DNA of 64,000 nucleotides, taken from the NCBI GenBank assembly GCA_902787975.1, contig CADAIP010000004.1:1-64000 (forward strand), written 5' to 3'. The notes under the pieces are model-generated. The model had not been told where the DNA came from and searched no databases. It saw nothing but the letters and a program-made list of their open reading frames with translations. This DNA is from Oscillospiraceae bacterium (GTDB taxonomy: Bacteria; Bacillota; Clostridia; Saccharofermentanales; Saccharofermentanaceae). A program made the position numbers and the translations under genes. This document shows positions 6,811 to 15,869 of the stretch, piece by piece (position 1 is the first letter of the stretch; each line of letters opens with the position of its first letter).

Positions 6811-7335
6811 TTAAATGTAATATATGTAGTTATCTTTTCTGGGAGCAGGTTCATTCAAAGGTGCAGCGGCATAGCCTAAAGCACAGTGACCTATACCCTC
6901 ATACTCTTCTGTGATACCGAGCTTTGCAAGGATATCCCTGCCGATCTCAGATTCGAATTCTTCCTTTGCTCTGTGGATCCAGATGCTGTCAACGCCAAGG
7001 CTCTTTGCAGCATTCATGAGATTGCCCATAACAAGAGACCCGTCGTAAATATGAGTAACGACATCCTTTTTGGCAAGGACGATAAGGATCACCGGAGCGC
7101 CGTAGAAAGGATCAGTACCTTCAGGCATTCCTGCTATCTTTGCGTTAGCAGCAGACAGGGCATCTCTTGTAGCTTTGTCTTTAACCGCAATGATGATGGG
7201 GCTCTGCTTACCCATACCTGTTGCAGCATATGTGCCTGCTTCAAGTATCGCCTTCAAGTCTTCCTCTTTAACCATGTCAGGCTTAAAGTTTCTGCAGCTC
7301 CTTCTTGTTTCCAATACTTTCAATGTCTCATTCAT
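6811..7335 (-). CDS. Nitroreductase family protein
   Basis: A 174-residue FMN-dependent NAD(P)H oxidoreductase of the nitroreductase superfamily. The N-terminal VLETRRSCRNF is the hallmark FMN-binding motif, and GIGHCALGYA near the C-terminus matches the second conserved block. The ATG at 7335 is preferred to an in-frame GTG nine bases upstream, because that GTG lies inside the AGAGGTGAT ribosome site. It ends 11 bases before the iron-sulfur flavoprotein gene. The physiological substrate cannot be told; quinones, nitro compounds or flavins are all possible. Confidence 0.85.
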   Translation of the reverse strand: MNETLKVLETRRSCRNFKPDMVKEEDLKAILEAGTYAATGMGKQSPIIIAVKDKATRDALSAANAKIAGMPEGTDPFYGAPVILIVLAKKDVVTHIYDGSLVMGNLMNAAKSLGVDSIWIHRAKEEFESEIGRDILAKLGITEEYEGIGHCALGYAAAPLNEPAPRKDNYIYYI

Positions 7336-7352
7336 AGTAATCACCTCTGAAA

Positions 7353-8324
7353 TTAATAACCTATCTGTTTAAGGATCTCATCAAGCAGCTCAGCATTCTT
7401 TATTGAAAACTCCGGAGTGATGTGCGGAGCTTCACCGTTCTCGATGCATCTGCCTAACTGCTCTGTTTCGAGCATGTAATTGTGCGGAACATTGATCGAA
7501 GGAGTATAAACCTTGCTGCCGGAAGTAACGGTATATGAGACCTTTCCTTCCTGGTTATACTCAACGTCTGATACGATGGTTCCCTTTGAACCGTGGACAT
7601 AAAGAATGTCCTTTCTCCTGTTTGATCCGGGATCGAATATCATGCCGACGTTAAATACTGCCCTTGCACCATTTTCGAACTTCAGGATAACTGATGCCAG
7701 AACATCTGCGCCCTTGTCGTTAAACTCAGCTTTTGCCATAACGAAATCAGGTGCTGAATCCACGAGAGACAGGATCATCGTCGTGCAATAGCAGCCGAGA
7801 TCATAGACAGCGCCGCCGCCAAGTTCCTTATACATTCTGATATCTTCAACATAGTACTGTGTGAAGAATGCAGTATCGACAAATTCCAAGTCACCAATAA
7901 TGCCGCTCTTGATGTCATCTTTAAGAGACTGGATATACGGACTGTGAAGATAAGCATATGCTTCCATCAGGATAACGTTATTCTCTTTGGCAACGGCAAA
8001 CATCTCTTTTGCGTCTTCGGCATTTAACGCCAGAGGCTTTTCGCAGAGAACGTGTTTTCCTGCCTTAAGTGCCTTGATCACCCACTCCTTGTGAAGATTA
8101 TTCGGCAAAGGAATATACACTGCCTGTACTTCAGGATCTTCAAGGAGCTTGTCGTATCCTACATAAGCTTTCTCAAAACCGAACTCATCTTTATAGCTTT
8201 GAACCTTAGCTTCGCTTCTTCCGGCAATTGCGTACAGCTCACAGTTCTCAGCCATTTTCATACCCGGAATGGTACATCCTCTTGCGATGTTCGCAGTGCC
8301 CAAAACGCCCCATTTTACTGACAT
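7353..8324 (-). CDS. Gfo/Idh/MocA-family oxidoreductase
   Basis: A 323-residue NAD(P)-dependent sugar or cyclitol dehydrogenase family member. Residues 6-13 (GVLGTANI) form the Rossmann loop and CEKPLALN near residues 93-100 carries the conserved EKP catalytic lysine. The C-terminal half is the alpha/beta substrate domain. AGGAGG precedes the ATG. It lies between a nitroreductase and an iron alcohol dehydrogenase, a grouping that suggests carbonyl or sugar-derivative reduction, but no substrate is indicated. Confidence 0.88.
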   Translation of the reverse strand: MSVKWGVLGTANIARGCTIPGMKMAENCELYAIAGRSEAKVQSYKDEFGFEKAYVGYDKLLEDPEVQAVYIPLPNNLHKEWVIKALKAGKHVLCEKPLALNAEDAKEMFAVAKENNVILMEAYAYLHSPYIQSLKDDIKSGIIGDLEFVDTAFFTQYYVEDIRMYKELGGGAVYDLGCYCTTMILSLVDSAPDFVMAKAEFNDKGADVLASVILKFENGARAVFNVGMIFDPGSNRRKDILYVHGSKGTIVSDVEYNQEGKVSYTVTSGSKVYTPSINVPHNYMLETEQLGRCIENGEAPHITPEFSIKNAELLDEILKQIGY

Positions 8325-8369
8325 AATGGAATCCTCCTAATAAGAATGAAAATGAATGATGTGCTTTGA

Positions 8370-9548
8370 TTACATGCTTGCGCGATAAATGTCGAGCATT
8401 GCCTGTTCGTTAAGTACTTTTGCGGAACCCATCTCACCGCCTACGCCGACAGCGCACTTGTGGGCCATGACAACGAGATCTTTCTCATTAGCGTTGATAC
8501 CAAGTTCACGGAGATTTGTAGGCATGTTGATGCTTCTGTAGAAGTCTTCCATAGCCTCGATGCCGCGGAGTGCGATCTCTTCATCGGTACCGGAATCCTC
8601 GACTTCCATAACGTTAAGGGCAAACTTCTTAAATCTCGGGAGACAATCCTTATAAACATATCTTGCCCAGCTACCCCAGATAGCTGCAAGTCCTGCGCCG
8701 TGAGCAACGTCGTAGAGGCCGCCGAGCTCATGCTCAAGCTTATGGGTCATCCAGTCACCACCGTCGTTACCGCAGCCTGTGAGGCCGTTATGAGCAAGGC
8801 TTCCTGCCCACATTACTTCTGCCCTTGCATCGTAGTTCTGAGGATCATCTCTAAGAATAATTGCATTCCTCTTAACAGTGCGGAGAAGTCCTTCAGCAAG
8901 TGCATCCGTAAGCTCCATATTGCCGCCGTTAGTGAAATATCTCTCCATTGTATGCATCATGATGTCAGTGCATCCGCATGCAGTCTGATAATCAGGAAGC
9001 GTCATCGTAAGTTCAGGATTCATGATAGCAAACTTAGCACGTGAGTAATCACTGCTGTAACCACGCTTAACAAGGCCTTCTTCCTTTGTAATAACAGAAG
9101 AATCACTCATCTCACTTCCTGTTGCTGCAATGGTAAGGATAACGCCGAGAGGAAGGCATCCTTCAGCCTTACGCTTATAGTCGTAGAAATCCCATACATC
9201 GCCTTCATTAGCAACACCGTAACCGATTGCTTTTGCAGAATCGATCGCACTGCCGCCTCCTACTGCAAGAAGGAAATCAACTTTCTCTTTTTTGCAAAGT
9301 TCGATACCTTCATATACGAGTCCGAGATGCGGATTAGGAACTGCACCGCCGAGTGTGACATAGCTGATTCCTGCAGCATCAAGTGTATCTGTAACGCGCT
9401 TAAGAAGTCCTGAACGGACTACGCTTCCGCCACCGTAATGGATAAGGATCTTTGTTCCGCCGAACTCTTTAATGAGGTCAGCAACCTGAGCTTCAGTATT
9501 CTTTCCGAATACAACCTTAGTGGGTGTGAAATATTTAAAATCGAACAT
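8370..9548 (-). CDS. Iron-containing alcohol dehydrogenase
   Basis: A 392-residue group III dehydrogenase of the butanol dehydrogenase / YqhD type, reducing aldehydes with NAD(P)H. Residues 97-103 (GGGSAID) bind the cofactor, and Asp195, His199, His269 and His283 are the expected metal ligands. AAGGAG sits nine bases before the ATG. A 45-bp gap separates it from the oxidoreductase downstream. It could serve fermentative alcohol formation or aldehyde detoxification. Confidence 0.9.
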   Translation of the reverse strand: MFDFKYFTPTKVVFGKNTEAQVADLIKEFGGTKILIHYGGGSVVRSGLLKRVTDTLDAAGISYVTLGGAVPNPHLGLVYEGIELCKKEKVDFLLAVGGGSAIDSAKAIGYGVANEGDVWDFYDYKRKAEGCLPLGVILTIAATGSEMSDSSVITKEEGLVKRGYSSDYSRAKFAIMNPELTMTLPDYQTACGCTDIMMHTMERYFTNGGNMELTDALAEGLLRTVKRNAIILRDDPQNYDARAEVMWAGSLAHNGLTGCGNDGGDWMTHKLEHELGGLYDVAHGAGLAAIWGSWARYVYKDCLPRFKKFALNVMEVEDSGTDEEIALRGIEAMEDFYRSINMPTNLRELGINANEKDLVVMAHKCAVGVGGEMGSAKVLNEQAMLDIYRASM

Positions 9549-9622
9549 GAAATCGTGCTCCTTTCCGGTGGGTGATTAAACATAGTTGTTTAGATTGAAT
9601 ATGTTCTTATCATACACAAGGC

Positions 9623-9658
9623 AAAAGGTCCGAAACTACAAAATTTCGGACCTTTTTT
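9623..9658. terminator. Bidirectional terminator hairpin
   Basis: A 13-bp perfect stem (9623-9635 with 9644-9656) has A-rich and T-rich flanks, so it can work in both directions. On the minus strand it closes the transcript of the coupled membrane-protein pair at 13524-9690. Confidence 0.8.
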
Positions 9659-9689
9659 ATCGCAAATTGAATTGATTAATTAAATCGCA

Positions 9690-10457
9690 TCAGCCGCTCG
9701 TAGCAGAGAGCTCAGTTGATGATTCCGCAAGCTGAGGACCTAATACTGTTGTCTCGGTCGGCTCGCCCTGACCTTCGGCAGTGGGATCAGATACCTGACC
9801 TTCAGTAGACACGGGCATGAATCCTTCTTCTGTTGATTTGTTGGTCTGTATTCTGAACGGATAGAACGCAAGCGCATTAATGTACTGTTCCTGAATAGAT
9901 GCAGTCTCAAAAATACTCTTCTCATTAATCAGTTCGGAATGTCTGTAAGGAAGCGTTACTGCAACATAACTTACAGCCCAGATCATGATCGCAAGAACGA
10001 TTATCTCAAGGATAAGCAGAGGCGTTACCTGGAACAGATCGTTAAGCTTACGCATCTGCTTCGGGCGTCTTCCCTTCTTTACATCCGTATTGATGAATTC
10101 CATTGCCTTAAAGCTCTTTGAATCGATCTTGGAAAGGATCTTCTCGAGCATTGAGTTACGTGTATATTCATCAAGCAGTCTTTCTTCAAAAGTCAGATCT
10201 GCAGGAAGTGGATATTGGGCGACAATGTTCTTTGAGTTGGCAAGAAGGATGTCGCCGAACTCATAGATGACCTTATCTCCTGGAATATTATTACGCTTAG
10301 CGTAGATATCAAGATACGACTTAACGATCGCATTCTCGCAACGTGTAGCCTCTTTTGTAATTCCATAGCAGGAAGAATAAACCATTACTACGGTGGACAT
10401 ATAGAAGTCGCGGATATTCTCGCGTGTCAGTTTTTGATTCCAGAGTTCATCAGCCAT
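9690..10457 (-). CDS. Single-pass membrane protein, function unknown
   Basis: I do not recognise this protein. The ATG at 10457 is chosen over one 30 bases upstream because AAGGAGG lies seven bases before it, giving 255 residues. About 140 cytoplasmic residues are rich in charged helices, then one membrane segment (LLILEIIVLAIMIWAVSYVA, about residues 150-170), then an outside region ending in a Ser/Thr/Glu/Pro-rich tail. Its start overlaps the end of the upstream transporter fusion by eight bases (ATGGCTGA), so the two are translationally coupled and probably work together. Confidence 0.7.
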   Translation of the reverse strand: MADELWNQKLTRENIRDFYMSTVVMVYSSCYGITKEATRCENAIVKSYLDIYAKRNNIPGDKVIYEFGDILLANSKNIVAQYPLPADLTFEERLLDEYTRNSMLEKILSKIDSKSFKAMEFINTDVKKGRRPKQMRKLNDLFQVTPLLILEIIVLAIMIWAVSYVAVTLPYRHSELINEKSIFETASIQEQYINALAFYPFRIQTNKSTEEGFMPVSTEGQVSDPTAEGQGEPTETTVLGPQLAESSTELSATSG

Positions 10458-13400
10458 TTTGATTACCTCCTTCGTTATCGTCTCCATTCAGGAAAGCAAG
10501 CGGATCTGCAGCAGCCGGCTGAGCTGCCTGGGCACCATAAGGATCAGTACCGGCGCCAACGTAAGGATCTGCAGGTGCTGCATACTGAGCAGCATACTGA
10601 TTGGCATCTGGCTGGTACTGCTGCTGAACAGGTTGCTGATACTGTTGCTGATACTGCTGTCCGGCAGGCTGTTGATATTGCTGCTGATACGGCTGCTCAG
10701 CAGGCTGCTGGTACTGCTGCTGAACGGGCTGCTGGTATTGAGGCTGTGCCGGTTGTTGTACGGATTGCTGAACGGCCTGCTGATATCTTCTCCTGTTCTG
10801 TACAGCTGCCTTGCGTACAGACTGGGGATACTGATGTACCGGAGTTGCAACCGGTTCAGCAGGTTCTTCAGGGATTGATTCACCTGCAGGAAGCTGTGCT
10901 TCAGAAGATGTCTCAGGTGCAACAGGTGCAGCCATCTGAGGTGCTGCCGGAGCAGGCTTTTCGCGCTGTCTCTTCTCAGGCTTCAATGAGATATCACGCT
11001 CATCGATCTTGCCGGAGAACGAAGACAGAGGATAAAGGAATGCAAGTACTGCAACGATCAGCGTAAGTATGAGGAATGTGATCCTGACGTTATTTACCAT
11101 GAATGCAACCATGATGATCGGGAGCATGACTCCTGCACCCATGTAGACCGTGTACTCAGCGAGCTTTCTTAAGTTAGCCTTTACCTTACCGTTGCAGATA
11201 AGGTAAAGAACATAGATGTAATAGTAATCGTGGATTCCCAAAGCGATACCCATGAATGCACATGAGACTACGAGCATCTTAGCTGAAGGCATCAGTGCGA
11301 AAAGGAACAGACCCAAAACCGTCGAAGCAGCCTGGATAAGTACTCTTGTTCTTGATGTGAGAAGATGCGCAAATCTATTCTTGGCAAAGCCGCATACGAA
11401 GCATGCGGTAAATCCGCAAACGAGGAAATAGAACGATGTCGTAGGAAGTGATATACCGACTCTCTCAAGATAGTTCGGAATGAACATGAGCATGAATGAG
11501 AGAACGACACCGAGCATAAGGAATGAGGAATTCAGGAATCTTGCGATTCTTGAATCACTGAATACCGAGAAGAATCCGCTGATTGACAAAGGAGCTTCTC
11601 TTACCACTGTATTGTTCTGCATGAAGTAGATCATGCCGATGCTTGTAAGAACGAGTGCTGCACCGCTGATGATGGTTACGATGAAAAGACCGTATCTCTC
11701 ATAGCAGATACCTGCGATAACCGCACCTACCGCAACACCGAGGAAGTAAGATGAAGACTGTACGTTGTGGATAACCCTGTCATTATAGTCCTTATATCCG
11801 AGTCTGCCTGCATTGATCCTGTAGTCTCTGAGATAGTCAAAAGACATACCAAAGCAGAAACCGATAGGAAGTGCGAGCACTGCAGTAAGATAAGGGAAAT
11901 TAACAACGCCTGCGATTAGCGCGAAGAAATATCCTGCGCATGTTATAGAGATGAGAGCAATCCTGCTCGTAAGCTTTGTCTTGATACTGTTCCTAAGTCC
12001 TGAAAATCCGAGATAACCCCAGATGAACAGGAGCAGCGTAACGCAGATCAGGCCCTGTACTGCCTGCATCGGCAGATAGTCTATCTGTTCCTTGAAATAA
12101 TCCGCGAACGCTATCGGCATCATGATGGAGCCGAATGCGGTAAAGAATGAAAGGAATCTGTTGGCATTCTCACCATACATGACAAGTACGGGAGCATTGC
12201 CGGAGATGCCCTTTGAGATAGTAGAAATGAGAAGGTTCAATTCGAAGATCATGATACCCATTGAGATCGCAATGGAGATGATCGTGAATATCCATGAAAG
12301 GCTCATTCCGTTTACCGAGCTCTCGAAATCATCTCTCGGCATCATTACCTCGAGAACGCCGGATACAGTATTCTCGGAAGAGATGATCGGAGCAATGGCG
12401 CAGACATAAGCTACACCGCCGTCATTTCGAGATGTGAAAGCAACCTGCTGGAGACCGAAGCAGTCAATGTACTGGTTGCCTGCACCTGTAAGATAGTACT
12501 GCTGTACGTTACCTGTAGCAGTTGAAGAATAGAGTCTTAAGAATGAATCTCCTGCCATCGTATAGATGTTTACGATGTAAGGCTTGTCATTGGCATACTT
12601 ATAAACAGGAAGCATGTAAGACATGTTCTCTCTTACTTCAGTATAAGTAAGAGCAGCAGCGGAAGTTACCGCACACTTTTCCATCATGTCTGCACGTTCA
12701 CTCTCGAGAGCTTTAATGTATGTGTTCGACAGCTGTGTTGCCATCACGATAAGTACAACAAGGATTATCGTGAAGCAGTAACCGATAGTGGAAGAGATAA
12801 GTCTTCTGTCACGGTTCTGAGGAGTCTCAACATTCTTCTTTCCTGAACCGCTCTGTCTTCCTCTGAGGACACGGATAAGGACTTCCTGAAGCGCGAAAAG
12901 GAAAACACCTGAAAGAACTGCAATTACAACTGCAGTAAGGATTCTTGACTCAAGCTTGTCGCCTAATTCGTAAAGCTCACCGAATGTGCACTTGTACTCG
13001 AAAACACCGACACACATGCCCGTGCTGTCTGTGATCGGAACAATGATGCTCTCATAATTTTTGCCTACGAGAACGGTCTGTTCTGAAGTTCCGCCAAGCC
13101 ACTCGGAAATATCTCTGCTTGCAACTGCAAACTCTGAAGGATCATTAACGCCGCGGCTTAAAAGAAGTGATAACTGCCCCTGGTTATAACCGAAAAGGCC
13201 GTATCCTTCAGCGGACAGATTCTCCGTTGAAGTGTCAGCAAGCATAAGGTCGAGGAGCGCGCTGTATCTAGCCGGAGCGTTAACGGTATTCGATACGAGA
13301 TCGTCACCGTCTATACTCATTCTGACTACGTCTGTTACCTGATGCATCTTCGTGTCAGAGATCTTCTGAAACTCTTCCTCGAACTGAAGTCTCATGTGGT

Positions 13401-13524
13401 GAACAGCAAAAGACACCGCAGCGATCGCTACGACAAACGAAACGATTATCAATATACAGATACGAACTATTCTACCGGCAACATCATTACGTTCTGCCGT
13501 TTGTTCATTCTGAAGATTAGCCAT
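10450..13524 (-). CDS. Two-sensor plus MFS-like transporter fusion with Q/P-rich tail
   Basis: A 1024-residue protein that I cannot assign to a named family. Residues 18-41 are a membrane helix, followed by an extracytoplasmic region of about 140 residues that looks like a Cache/PAS-type sensor; two more helices, a second outside region of similar size and a fourth helix follow. About twelve hydrophobic segments then cover roughly residues 430-820 in a major-facilitator-like pattern. The last 130 or so residues are a cytoplasmic Gln/Pro/Tyr-rich tail with QYQQP repeats. AGGAGG lies eight bases before the ATG. It may be a transporter gated by two external sensors, or a sensor that has reused a transporter fold. 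Confidence 0.75.
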   Translation of the reverse strand: MANLQNEQTAERNDVAGRIVRICILIIVSFVVAIAAVSFAVHHMRLQFEEEFQKISDTKMHQVTDVVRMSIDGDDLVSNTVNAPARYSALLDLMLADTSTENLSAEGYGLFGYNQGQLSLLLSRGVNDPSEFAVASRDISEWLGGTSEQTVLVGKNYESIIVPITDSTGMCVGVFEYKCTFGELYELGDKLESRILTAVVIAVLSGVFLFALQEVLIRVLRGRQSGSGKKNVETPQNRDRRLISSTIGYCFTIILVVLIVMATQLSNTYIKALESERADMMEKCAVTSAAALTYTEVRENMSYMLPVYKYANDKPYIVNIYTMAGDSFLRLYSSTATGNVQQYYLTGAGNQYIDCFGLQQVAFTSRNDGGVAYVCAIAPIISSENTVSGVLEVMMPRDDFESSVNGMSLSWIFTIISIAISMGIMIFELNLLISTISKGISGNAPVLVMYGENANRFLSFFTAFGSIMMPIAFADYFKEQIDYLPMQAVQGLICVTLLLFIWGYLGFSGLRNSIKTKLTSRIALISITCAGYFFALIAGVVNFPYLTAVLALPIGFCFGMSFDYLRDYRINAGRLGYKDYNDRVIHNVQSSSYFLGVAVGAVIAGICYERYGLFIVTIISGAALVLTSIGMIYFMQNNTVVREAPLSISGFFSVFSDSRIARFLNSSFLMLGVVLSFMLMFIPNYLERVGISLPTTSFYFLVCGFTACFVCGFAKNRFAHLLTSRTRVLIQAASTVLGLFLFALMPSAKMLVVSCAFMGIALGIHDYYYIYVLYLICNGKVKANLRKLAEYTVYMGAGVMLPIIMVAFMVNNVRITFLILTLIVAVLAFLYPLSSFSGKIDERDISLKPEKRQREKPAPAAPQMAAPVAPETSSEAQLPAGESIPEEPAEPVATPVHQYPQSVRKAAVQNRRRYQQAVQQSVQQPAQPQYQQPVQQQYQQPAEQPYQQQYQQPAGQQYQQQYQQPVQQQYQPDANQYAAQYAAPADPYVGAGTDPYGAQAAQPAAADPLAFLNGDDNEGGNQNG

Positions 13525-13621
13525 TTAAAAAGCCTCCTGCTCTGCTTATAAACCGCATACATTATACACAAATAATAAAAAAACAAGAAATATATGTATA
13601 AGGCAAAATCAGGTCTTTTCT

Positions 13622-14143
13622 TCAAAGTGCTCCGGACACGATGTCACAGAGCTCTTCATAAGTGAGACTGCCAGATCTATTGTATGTAACAACACCATCT
13701 TTACCGATTACTATCGTCTGAGGCAAAACAGTTGAAGCATTAAGAAGCTCACTTACGCTTCCGTCTTCATCTACGGCAAAAGGAATAGTATAAGAATAAT
13801 CTGAAAGCCAGGCTGCAACGTCTGTTGTAACCGGTGCAGAATGAATGGCTATTACTGAAACTTCATCAGAAAAATCTTCGCTTATCTTCTCAAAATTCGG
13901 CAGTTCATCCACACACGGAATGCACCATGTTGCCCACAGATTTATGACGACTACTTTCCCCTTCTGTTCAGACAATCTGAAAGTATTTCCGTCTGTACAG
14001 GTGATGGAAAAATCACTTAATATCTCTCCTTCTGCAGCTCCTGTTGTGATATTTTTCTTTCCAAAGAAATTAACGAAAATAACTACCGCAACAAGAAAAA
14101 CAATTGCTAAACTCCAGAAAATTATCCTGATATTTCTTCTCAT
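13622..14143 (-). CDS. TlpA/ResA-like membrane-anchored thioredoxin
   Basis: A 173-residue extracytoplasmic thiol-disulfide oxidoreductase. Residues 8-27 form an uncleaved signal anchor, and residues about 40-170 a thioredoxin fold with WATWCIPC (Cys74 and Cys77). The start overlaps the stop of the polyferredoxin gene by four bases (ATGA), so it is the last gene of a tightly coupled four-gene operon. With an electron-supplying membrane polyferredoxin next to it, it probably exchanges electrons across the membrane or reduces exported disulfides. The partner is inferred. Confidence 0.88.
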   Translation of the reverse strand: MRRNIRIIFWSLAIVFLVAVVIFVNFFGKKNITTGAAEGEILSDFSITCTDGNTFRLSEQKGKVVVINLWATWCIPCVDELPNFEKISEDFSDEVSVIAIHSAPVTTDVAAWLSDYSYTIPFAVDEDGSVSELLNASTVLPQTIVIGKDGVVTYNRSGSLTYEELCDIVSGAL

Positions 14144-15027
14144 GATTCTGCCTCCTTATGAGCGATATCAGGACCTCTTAAAACTAGCTTCCCTGCTTTG
14201 AATGTTATGGCTTTTTCAGGACATACATCTATGCATTCCCCACACTGGATACACTCTCTGTCACCAACCCTTTTAATGTCCATCTGACAGGTCTTAACAC
14301 ATGCTCCGCAGTTGTTGCATATGTTCATGTCGACCCTTACTCCGAGAAGCGCGATCTTGGAAAATAAACTGTATATCGCACCCAAAGGACAGATAAATCT
14401 GCAGAAAGCACGGAATATGAAAACACACGAGATCACCATCGCAATAAGAACTGCCAGTTTCCAGTAAAATAAACCGCCTGTTAAAGCACGGAGCTCGGCA
14501 TTATCAGGATGTATCATCAACATCAACGCACCCTCCAATGTTCCTGCAGGACAGATATACTTGCAGAACGCCGGAAGGGGCTGCTTACGAAGGCCGAAGA
14601 ACAAGGGGATCACAACAACAAAAACACTGAGTATCACATATTTAATGAAGGTGAGTTTTTGAGTTATTTTATTCTTCTTAAGTTTCTTTACAGGTATCTT
14701 GTGAAGCAGCTCCTGGATAAGTCCGAAGGGGCACAGAAAACCGCAAATAACACGTCCCAAAAACATACCAAATAACAGGATAATTCCTATTACATAAAAT
14801 GCAGGTCTGTCTGCTGATGCAGAAATCGCATTCTGCAAAGAACCCAAAGGACATGCACTTATTGCTCCGGGACAGGAATAACAGTTAAGGCCGGGTACGC
14901 ATGCATTTTTCAATACCCCGGTATATATCTCTCCTTCTGCAAAGCCTTTGATGTAAGCGTTATAAAGGAGTGCCGTATATACTTGTATGAGCCTTCTGGT
15001 CAAAGGTTTTCTCTGCTTCTTATCCAA
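14140..15027 (-). CDS. Membrane polyferredoxin (NapH/CcoG-like 4Fe-4S protein)
   Basis: A 295-residue integral membrane protein with several helices and two kinds of cysteine motif: CxxxCP repeats at membrane borders (CGFLCPFG, CKYICPAG, CRFICPLG) and two C-terminal 4Fe-4S ferredoxin motifs (CNNCGACVKTC, CIQCGECIDVC). This is the NapH/NosR-like pattern that moves electrons across the membrane. The reading frame begins with TTG at 15027, which overlaps the stop of the CXXC peptide by eight bases; no better in-frame start is seen. The TlpA-like gene follows with a 4-bp overlap. Confidence 0.88.
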   Translation of the reverse strand: MDKKQRKPLTRRLIQVYTALLYNAYIKGFAEGEIYTGVLKNACVPGLNCYSCPGAISACPLGSLQNAISASADRPAFYVIGIILLFGMFLGRVICGFLCPFGLIQELLHKIPVKKLKKNKITQKLTFIKYVILSVFVVVIPLFFGLRKQPLPAFCKYICPAGTLEGALMLMIHPDNAELRALTGGLFYWKLAVLIAMVISCVFIFRAFCRFICPLGAIYSLFSKIALLGVRVDMNICNNCGACVKTCQMDIKRVGDRECIQCGECIDVCPEKAITFKAGKLVLRGPDIAHKEAES

Positions 15028-15160
15028 GGCCGATACACTCCGAACAGATCTTTACGGCTTTGGCAAACACATCACGAGCTCCGCCGTTCAACACACCGAA
15101 GACTATAAGAACGATTGCTGCAGCGACCAAAACTGCCCAAATGATCTTTTTGTGTTTCAC
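15020..15160 (-). CDS. Small CXXC membrane peptide (CD1871A-like)
   Basis: A 46-residue peptide starting at GTG 15160. It has one membrane helix (IIWAVLVAAAIVLIVFGVLN) and ends KICSECIGLG, a CxxC motif close to the C-terminus. This matches the small CXXC protein family known from Clostridioides (CD1871A type), usually found beside NapH-like polyferredoxins and thioredoxins, exactly as here. Its GTG overlaps the lipoprotein stop by four bases (GTGA) and its stop overlaps the polyferredoxin TTG start. It may relay thiol or metal redox state. Confidence 0.8.
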   Translation of the reverse strand: MKHKKIIWAVLVAAAIVLIVFGVLNGGARDVFAKAVKICSECIGLG

Positions 15161-15540
15161 TCTTTAACCGCCGCAAGAATTATGTTAAACGTTTCCGTTT
15201 TCTCTTCTGTGTACCAGTCAGATTCTTCAGGCGTTTCAAAGCCTTCAGGACACTTGATAATCTGCACGTGATACTTGTAAGGATCGCCCGTAAAAACAGC
15301 TGTTCCGTCTTCATCAGTCGTAACAGGAACGCATGTGGAATCAGTGCAAAAATTAATAATGACGCCTTCTATTCCCTCACCGTTTTCGAGCGAGGTTACA
15401 ATGACCGTATAAGTGCATTTTGACGGATCTTCAGACTCACTTACGGATAATGTTTTCGATGCACAGCATGTAAGACAGCCAAGCGTCATTACCAATGCAA
15501 ATAATACGCAAAGATTCCTGATCAGTTTTCTCATTCCCAT
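15157..15540 (-). CDS. Small lipoprotein with Ig-like fold
   Basis: A 127-residue putative lipoprotein. Residues 4-21 are a signal peptide, and GCLTCCAS offers Cys22, Cys25 or Cys26 as the lipidated residue. Residues about 43-120 (YTVIVTSLENGEGIEGVIINFCTD ... GTAVFTGDPYKYHVQIIKCPEG) resemble a beta-sandwich of the carboxypeptidase-regulatory / prealbumin-like type, with three further cysteines. It is the first gene of the four-gene redox operon and may be a substrate or partner of the TlpA-like thioredoxin. Confidence 0.75.
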   Translation of the reverse strand: MGMRKLIRNLCVLFALVMTLGCLTCCASKTLSVSESEDPSKCTYTVIVTSLENGEGIEGVIINFCTDSTCVPVTTDEDGTAVFTGDPYKYHVQIIKCPEGFETPEESDWYTEEKTETFNIILAAVKE

Positions 15541-15604
15541 GTTCTTCCCATTAAGATTTCTCGTGATGCCATTATCTTATCACATGGCAGATTTTGTATT
15601 CCCG

Positions 15605-15642
15605 GAAAACAAAAAAGGTTACCTCAAAATGAGATAACCTTT
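15605..15642 (-). terminator. Terminator of the fMet/Leu tRNA unit
   Basis: A 13-bp stem (15630-15642 with 15614-15626, one wobble) with a three-base loop is followed on the minus strand by a T-rich tract, just after the encoded CCA of tRNA-fMet. Confidence 0.85.
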
Positions 15643-15648
15643 ATAAAC

Positions 15649-15725
15649 TGGTTGCGGAGGCGGGACTCGAACCACACGACCTCCGGGTTATGAGCCCGGC
15701 AAGCTACCAACTGCTCCACTCCGCG
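15649..15725 (-). tRNA. Initiator tRNA-fMet (CAT)
   Basis: The 77-nt gene includes an encoded CCA (15649-15651). The unpaired C1·A72, the GGGCTCATAACCC anticodon arm with three G-C pairs, and GGAGCAGTTGGTAGC are initiator hallmarks. Confidence 0.9.
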
Positions 15726-15755
15726 ATATCAATCGCCGCACTTAAAAGGAATAAA

Positions 15756-15842
15756 TGGTGCTCGTGACCGGACTTGAACCGGTACGGATTTTACTCCGAC
15801 GGATTTTAAGTCCGTTGCGTCTGCCAATTCCGCCACACGAGA
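15756..15842 (-). tRNA. tRNA-Leu (TAA)
   Basis: The class II cloverleaf has a long variable arm, anticodon loop CTTAAAA (TAA), T arm ACCGG/CCGGT and encoded CCA. Position 1 is T opposite C72, so the first acceptor pair is missing; six further pairs are good. This may be a sequence error or a real variant. It lies 30 bp upstream of tRNA-fMet and probably shares its transcript. Confidence 0.85.
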
Positions 15843-15869
15843 AAGACAAGAAATCGTAACATAAATATA

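Noticed and set aside
10434..11066. Long plus-strand frame (210 codons) rich in Gln and Ala
   Set aside because: It mirrors the QYQQP repeats of the minus-strand transporter fusion; low-complexity shadow.
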